Of a stretch of DNA of 64,000 bases, positions 60,427-64,000 are shown in pieces. The stretch is from Endozoicomonas euniceicola. GTDB taxonomy: Bacteria > Pseudomonadota > Gammaproteobacteria > Pseudomonadales > Endozoicomonadaceae. The notes beneath the pieces were generated by a model. The model saw nothing but the letters and a program-made list of their open reading frames with translations, had not been told where the DNA came from and did not search any database. The stretch covers positions 5,147,001-5,211,000 of the forward strand of contig NZ_CP103300.1 in NCBI RefSeq assembly GCF_025562755.1. Direction: 5' to 3'. Made by a program: the position numbers and the translations under genes. Position 1 is the first letter of the stretch, and the number at the start of each line of letters is the position of its first letter.

Positions 60427-61029
60427 TCAGCGTTGTTTAGCTAGTTTCAGATAGTGCTGGTGCAGCTTGTCCAGTTGCGGATAAAGCTGTTCCAGCGACT
60501 GGCTGTTATCAACAATATCGTCGGCTTTTTCCATGCGTTCTTCCCTGGTCGCCTGTTTGGACAGAATACTGCGGGTCTGTGCTTCGGTCATATTGTCCCG
60601 GCTCATGGTTCGGGCAATCTGTTGTTCAACCGTCACATCCACCACCAGAACCCGGTCTGCAAGAAGGTGCTGGTCTGTTTCTATCATCAAGGGTGAAACC
60701 AGAATCGAATAAGGTGACACAGACGCTTTGAGTTCGGTCATAATCTGTTCACGAATCAGAGGGTGTAGCAGTTGTTCCAGCCAGGCTCGCTCACTGTCAC
60801 TGGCAAAGATAATATCCCGCAGTTTACGACGGTTCAGGCTGCCATCTTCTTTTTGAAGGATGCCCTTATGGCGCTGTGCGATTTTTTCCAGTGCTGGCTG
60901 ACCCGGCTCCACCACGACCCGGGCGGCCTGATCCGCATCAACAATAGCGATGCCCAGCGCGGCAAAGTAGTCAGTCACCGCCGTTTTACCACTGCCTATT
61001 CCACCGGTAACACCTATAACCAGGCTCAT
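60427..61029 (-). CDS. coaE: Dephospho-CoA kinase
   Basis: A 200-residue P-loop kinase for the last step of coenzyme A synthesis. P-loop GVTGGIGSGKTAVTDYFAAL, DADQAARVVVEPGQPAL, the LHPLIREQI lid helix and QIARTMSRDNMTEAQTRSIL. Its start overlaps the pilD stop by 4 bp. The pilD-coaE order is conserved in gammaproteobacteria, where pilB and pilC usually precede; those are not in this window. Confidence 0.96.
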   Translation of the reverse strand: MSLVIGVTGGIGSGKTAVTDYFAALGIAIVDADQAARVVVEPGQPALEKIAQRHKGILQKEDGSLNRRKLRDIIFASDSERAWLEQLLHPLIREQIMTELKASVSPYSILVSPLMIETDQHLLADRVLVVDVTVEQQIARTMSRDNMTEAQTRSILSKQATREERMEKADDIVDNSQSLEQLYPQLDKLHQHYLKLAKQR

Positions 61030-61901
61030 TTCATTCCCATTATTTGCAGATAAAACTCAATCAGGGTGTTACCCCATAACAATGCAAAAAAACCCGCTGC
61101 GGCAAGATAAGGGCCAAAAGGAATCGGCTGTTCGCGGTTGTGTTTTTTGAAAATCATCAGGCCAACCCCTGCCAGTGTTCCCACCAGGGATGACAGCAGA
61201 ATGATCAGAGGCAGCATCTGCCAGCCCAGCCAGGCTCCCAGTGCCGCCAGCAGTTTAAAGTCGCCATAGCCCATACCTTCCTTGCCGGTAGCCAGCTTGA
61301 AGCCCCAGTAAACCAGCCATAACGACAGGTAGCCCGCCACGGCACCAAACACCGCATCAGTCAGAGGGACAAACAGATGTTGAGTATTTACCAGCAGGCC
61401 CAGCCAGAGCAGGGGCAGGGTGATGCTGTCGGGCAGCAGCTGAGTATCCAGGTCAATAACCGTCAGTGTCAGTAATGCCCATGCCAGAAGACAGACGAAC
61501 AAGGTGGTTGTTGATGCGCCAAAGACGATTCCAGACACCACTGCAAGAGTGGCGCTGATGATCTCAATCAATGGGTAGCGAATGGAAATAGGGGTTTTGC
61601 AGTGGGAGCACTGACCTTTCAGGAACAGGTAGCTCAGTACCGGGATGTTTTCCCAGGGACGAATCCTGTATCCGCACTCCATGCAATTTGAACCCGGTGT
61701 GGCCAGATTATATTTTATCGGGTTTTCCGGTACTTTATCCGGATGCAGGGCTTCCAGGCATTCAAGCTTCCACTGTCTTTCCATCATGATCGGCAGACGC
61801 AGAATCACCACATTCAGAAAGCTGCCAACAATCAGGCCGAGCAGGGTTAAGGCTAATAAAAAACAACCGGGTGAAGCTTGCAGAAATTCAGGAAGTAGCA
61901 T
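61026..61901 (-). CDS. pilD: Prepilin peptidase / N-methyltransferase PilD
   Basis: A 291-residue polytopic membrane enzyme that cleaves and methylates type IV prepilins, here serving the two minor-pilin operons. The cytoplasmic zinc loop has four Cys (CMECGYRIRPWENIPVLSYL and GQCSHCKTP). The catalytic Asp residues are in VIDLDTQLLPDSIT and GMGYGDFKLLAALGAWLGW. Membrane segments alternate as expected. pilB, pilC and pilA are not seen nearby. Confidence 0.96.
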   Translation of the reverse strand: MLLPEFLQASPGCFLLALTLLGLIVGSFLNVVILRLPIMMERQWKLECLEALHPDKVPENPIKYNLATPGSNCMECGYRIRPWENIPVLSYLFLKGQCSHCKTPISIRYPLIEIISATLAVVSGIVFGASTTTLFVCLLAWALLTLTVIDLDTQLLPDSITLPLLWLGLLVNTQHLFVPLTDAVFGAVAGYLSLWLVYWGFKLATGKEGMGYGDFKLLAALGAWLGWQMLPLIILLSSLVGTLAGVGLMIFKKHNREQPIPFGPYLAAAGFFALLWGNTLIEFYLQIMGMK

Positions 61902-61919
61902 CAGAAGGGGAGTCCCTTT

Positions 61920-61955
61920 TTATTCAACGAGTTATTCAACGAGTTATCCAGCGAG
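61920..61955. repeat. Three tandem 12-bp repeats upstream of pilD
   Basis: TTATTCAACGAG-TTATTCAACGAG-TTATCCAGCGAG, the third with two changes. It lies about 20 bp upstream of the pilD start in the pilD 5' region. It could be a regulator-binding array or simple slippage. Confidence 0.7.
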
Positions 61956-62074
61956 TCAGGCCAGAAAGGCAAATGATTGGGTCATTGTTTGATAAGAAGT
62001 TTAATCGAAGCCGTTGTTTAATAAAAGGCAGCCAGAACGCTGTAAACCCTCTCGCTGGTACCAGAGCTGATGGT

Positions 62075-62638
62075 TCATGCTTTGTTGCCTGTCAGCCATT
62101 CAATGGCTGCTTCCAGAGGATTGATGGCGGTTTCCCATTTAACCTTTTCACCAGACTGCTTGATGATTCCCCATTGTCCTGGCTGAAAGAATGAGCGACA
62201 GATTACCAGTTTTTCATCGGCTGCCAGTTGCTTTGTCTGCACTGCGTCCTGACAGGCAATATAAAGCTGGCTGGTAAGGTCGTAATCCACAGCCTGTTTT
62301 TCTACCCAGCCTTCGGGCGCTTCAGGTAAACCGTCCTGAAACATTACCGCGATATGCTCATCAATCAGGTAGTAATGCATGGCCCGGGAAGAGAAACCAT
62401 GACCTGATACCCCAAACACGACCATGGATGGACACTGACCAGACAGCAACTGGTTGAGGTAAAACTGGAAATGATAAGGGTCGGGCAGGGACGGCTCGGT
62501 GGTAAAGAGTGCCGAATAGCGGGTCTGCTGGAGTTTGCTGGTAAATTTATGGTGAACCGGAGGGCAGGGCAGCCCCTCACTGATAAGCAGTGCGCAGGCG
62601 GATTGATAACAGTTGCGTGCCGGGTCGTGTTCAAACAT
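62075..62638 (-). CDS. Unknown protein paired with the downstream kinase-fold effector-like gene
   Basis: A 187-residue soluble protein with no signal peptide. Segments such as FYLNQLLSGQCPSMVVFGVS, GHGFSSRAMHYYLIDEHIAV and FQPGQWGIIKQSGEKVKWET do not match a family I recognise. It begins 2 bp after the stop of the kinase-fold gene, so the two are co-transcribed. A role as a cognate partner (chaperone, cofactor or immunity protein) is an inference from this spacing. Confidence 0.5.
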   Translation of the reverse strand: MFEHDPARNCYQSACALLISEGLPCPPVHHKFTSKLQQTRYSALFTTEPSLPDPYHFQFYLNQLLSGQCPSMVVFGVSGHGFSSRAMHYYLIDEHIAVMFQDGLPEAPEGWVEKQAVDYDLTSQLYIACQDAVQTKQLAADEKLVICRSFFQPGQWGIIKQSGEKVKWETAINPLEAAIEWLTGNKA

Positions 62639-62640
62639 GG

Positions 62641-64000
62641 CTATAATCCTCTGGTCTGACCTTGAACGGATAACAGGTAGCTGTCGGGCGCATACTTACG
62701 CTGGAATTTTACGGCGTTTAATCCGGTTGCCGGGTCCTTCCATTTCTGCCAGTTCTCAATCACCCGACCATTGTTTGCTAATTGTCTGGCATGGCGTTGC
62801 AGTTGCTGAACCCGGCTGACGGTCGACTGTATTTCCCGTGGGGTTAGCAGCCCGTCCATCTGCTGGTGAATCTGTTTCGGAGTGATCGACATCAACTTCT
62901 GGTAAACCCTGTTATCTATCACCGCTGGCAAACCGGCAGTACTACCACTGAATCGGCGAAAACCACCTGGTCTGGAGGGAGTGCGAACTTCGCGCTGACC
63001 CGGATAAAAGCCCATGTCGTTGTCGATGAGTGTGACCTTGCCAGACTGAGTATCAACAAACAGGTTGCCCGCATGACGATCCTGCTGGGCGCAGATACCA
63101 TCCAGCCATTCAGCACTGTTCAGCTGTTGCTGAATATTCGCCGCCAGCCGGGGTTGGCGATGGTCTTCCACGGGAATCCGGTTATAGGTATTAGACTGCT
63201 GTTCCCAGGGTTTAACACCTTTGGCGACATCCATTAATACGCCAAGCTTGCCATCGTGAACCGTTAGTTCCATTTTTGGCATCAGCCCGGTTTCCAGCAG
63301 GTTGTCAAACTTTGCTGCCGCAAAGTTACGGGCAGCAAACCTGGGTTTGTTCTTATCAAGGTAATTTTCAGTTCCGGTGATGGAGTCAAAGGGACAGGGG
63401 TCAACCGGATCTTCTCCCTTGAAAATTTTCTCTATCACGCCGGTTTGAGTCTGGAACTTTAATTTGGTCACGGAATGAATGGCTCCGGAGCCAAACTTCT
63501 GGTCAGACCCTTTGATCAGGTGGTGGTCGTTAAAAGGACTGAAATGTTTTGCGATTGTCGGGGTCAGGTCATACCCCAGCCGTTTCAGCTCCATGGCCTG
63601 ATGCAGATTCAGTGAGCTGGAAACGGATGCCGTGCCGGGATCATCCATTACCTGAAGCATTAATTTCTGCTCATTCTGGAGACTTTGTTTCACACCTGAG
63701 AGATATTGGTATTCAGACTGAGGCATGACATGCCCTTGTTGCAGCAGTAACTGATCCACCTGATTAATTCCTTTTTGCAGATTGTCAATCACATGCCTGC
63801 CCTGATGTTCTACGCCTCCAGCCTTTCTGGATAATGGTTGTGCCAGTGCCTGGTCATGGCGGTTGATGCTGCTGCCGACCTGTCCAAGCTGACCGGCTTT
63901 TGCCAGGAGGGTATGGTTTTTCCCCCAGACACTGTTATTACCCTGATGATAAAAAGACCAGGCAGCATCAGTGATGTTTTTCGAAACTTGTTGAGGGTGC
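62641..64000 (-). CDS. Kinase-fold, effector-like protein, 5' end outside the window
   Basis: The frame is open from the right edge to the stop at 62641 (at least 453 residues). An internal GTG at 63792 is possible but not needed. A kinase-like core is visible: FGSGAIHSVTKLKF (glycine-rich loop), GVIEKIFKGED (candidate ATP-binding Lys), CAQQDRHAGNLFVD (catalytic Asp, His, Asn) and VTLIDNDMGFYPG (metal-binding Asp). The D-R-H-x-x-N ... I-D-x-D-x-G pattern is that of PI3/PI4-kinase and HipA-like folds. Proteins with this fold are known as bacterial effectors acting on host lipids or proteins. The substrate here is unknown. Confidence 0.6.
   Translation of the reverse strand, partial: HPQQVSKNITDAAWSFYHQGNNSVWGKNHTLLAKAGQLGQVGSSINRHDQALAQPLSRKAGGVEHQGRHVIDNLQKGINQVDQLLLQQGHVMPQSEYQYLSGVKQSLQNEQKLMLQVMDDPGTASVSSSLNLHQAMELKRLGYDLTPTIAKHFSPFNDHHLIKGSDQKFGSGAIHSVTKLKFQTQTGVIEKIFKGEDPVDPCPFDSITGTENYLDKNKPRFAARNFAAAKFDNLLETGLMPKMELTVHDGKLGVLMDVAKGVKPWEQQSNTYNRIPVEDHRQPRLAANIQQQLNSAEWLDGICAQQDRHAGNLFVDTQSGKVTLIDNDMGFYPGQREVRTPSRPGGFRRFSGSTAGLPAVIDNRVYQKLMSITPKQIHQQMDGLLTPREIQSTVSRVQQLQRHARQLANNGRVIENWQKWKDPATGLNAVKFQRKYAPDSYLLSVQGQTRGL

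Overview
The window looks like a chromosomal segment of a marine, host-associated gammaproteobacterium of the Oceanospirillales/Endozoicomonas kind. That placement is an inference from gene content: a housekeeping set ribF, ileS, lspA, fkpB and ispH; nadE, coaE and pilD; two type IV minor-pilin/PilY1 operons; a secreted GH19 chitinase; effector-like TPR and kinase-fold proteins; and a heavy load of insertion sequences. No rRNA, tRNA or CRISPR array was recognised.

Layout. 1-2.8 kb: the 5' part of a secreted GH19 chitinase (minus strand, running off the left edge) and a small exported protein. 2.85-6.7 kb: ribF and ileS, closed by a terminator. 6.8-31.0 kb: a 24 kb accessory island that separates ileS from lspA-fkpB-ispH, genes usually contiguous with ribF-ileS in gammaproteobacteria. 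31.0-36 kb: lspA, fkpB, ispH, a large secreted low-complexity protein and a YeaD-type epimerase. 36.2-51.7 kb: two complete minor-pilin/pilY1 operons facing each other tail to tail. 52-54 kb: a FimX-like degenerate GGDEF/EAL protein, a plausible pilus regulator. 54-58.8 kb: a tandemly duplicated TPR-repeat gene that carried a copy of the fimX 3' end with it. 58.8-62 kb: nadE, coaE and pilD. 62-64 kb: an unknown protein and a kinase-fold, effector-like protein running off the right edge.

The island is a defence and toxin-antitoxin region overwritten by mobile elements, and many insertions can be resolved to the base. An IS605-type TnpB element sits in a vapB/fitA antitoxin gene, with TTGAT at its left edge and the rest of vapB as its presumptive omega-RNA guide. 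An IS66 element has 8-bp target duplications in the end of vapC. An IS1380 element has 5-bp duplications. A higB toxin gene is split by an IS110 element, which is itself split by a 177-bp inverted-repeat minisatellite element and by an ISKra4 element with 9-bp duplications. An IS607 element lies near a 48-bp duplication of the HNH gene end. Six copies of one imperfect palindromic repeat are scattered between the modules.

Intact candidate defence or stress systems in the island: a Zorya-like operon (ZorA-like motor, ZorB-like OmpA/MotB protein and an HNH protein) with a divergent membrane HExxH protein; a HipA-like kinase overlapping a HipS-like/HIRAN protein; and a second HigBA-type module. 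The strongest candidates for a new or variant system are the Zorya-like operon with its divergent peptidase neighbour and the split HipA/HIRAN pair.
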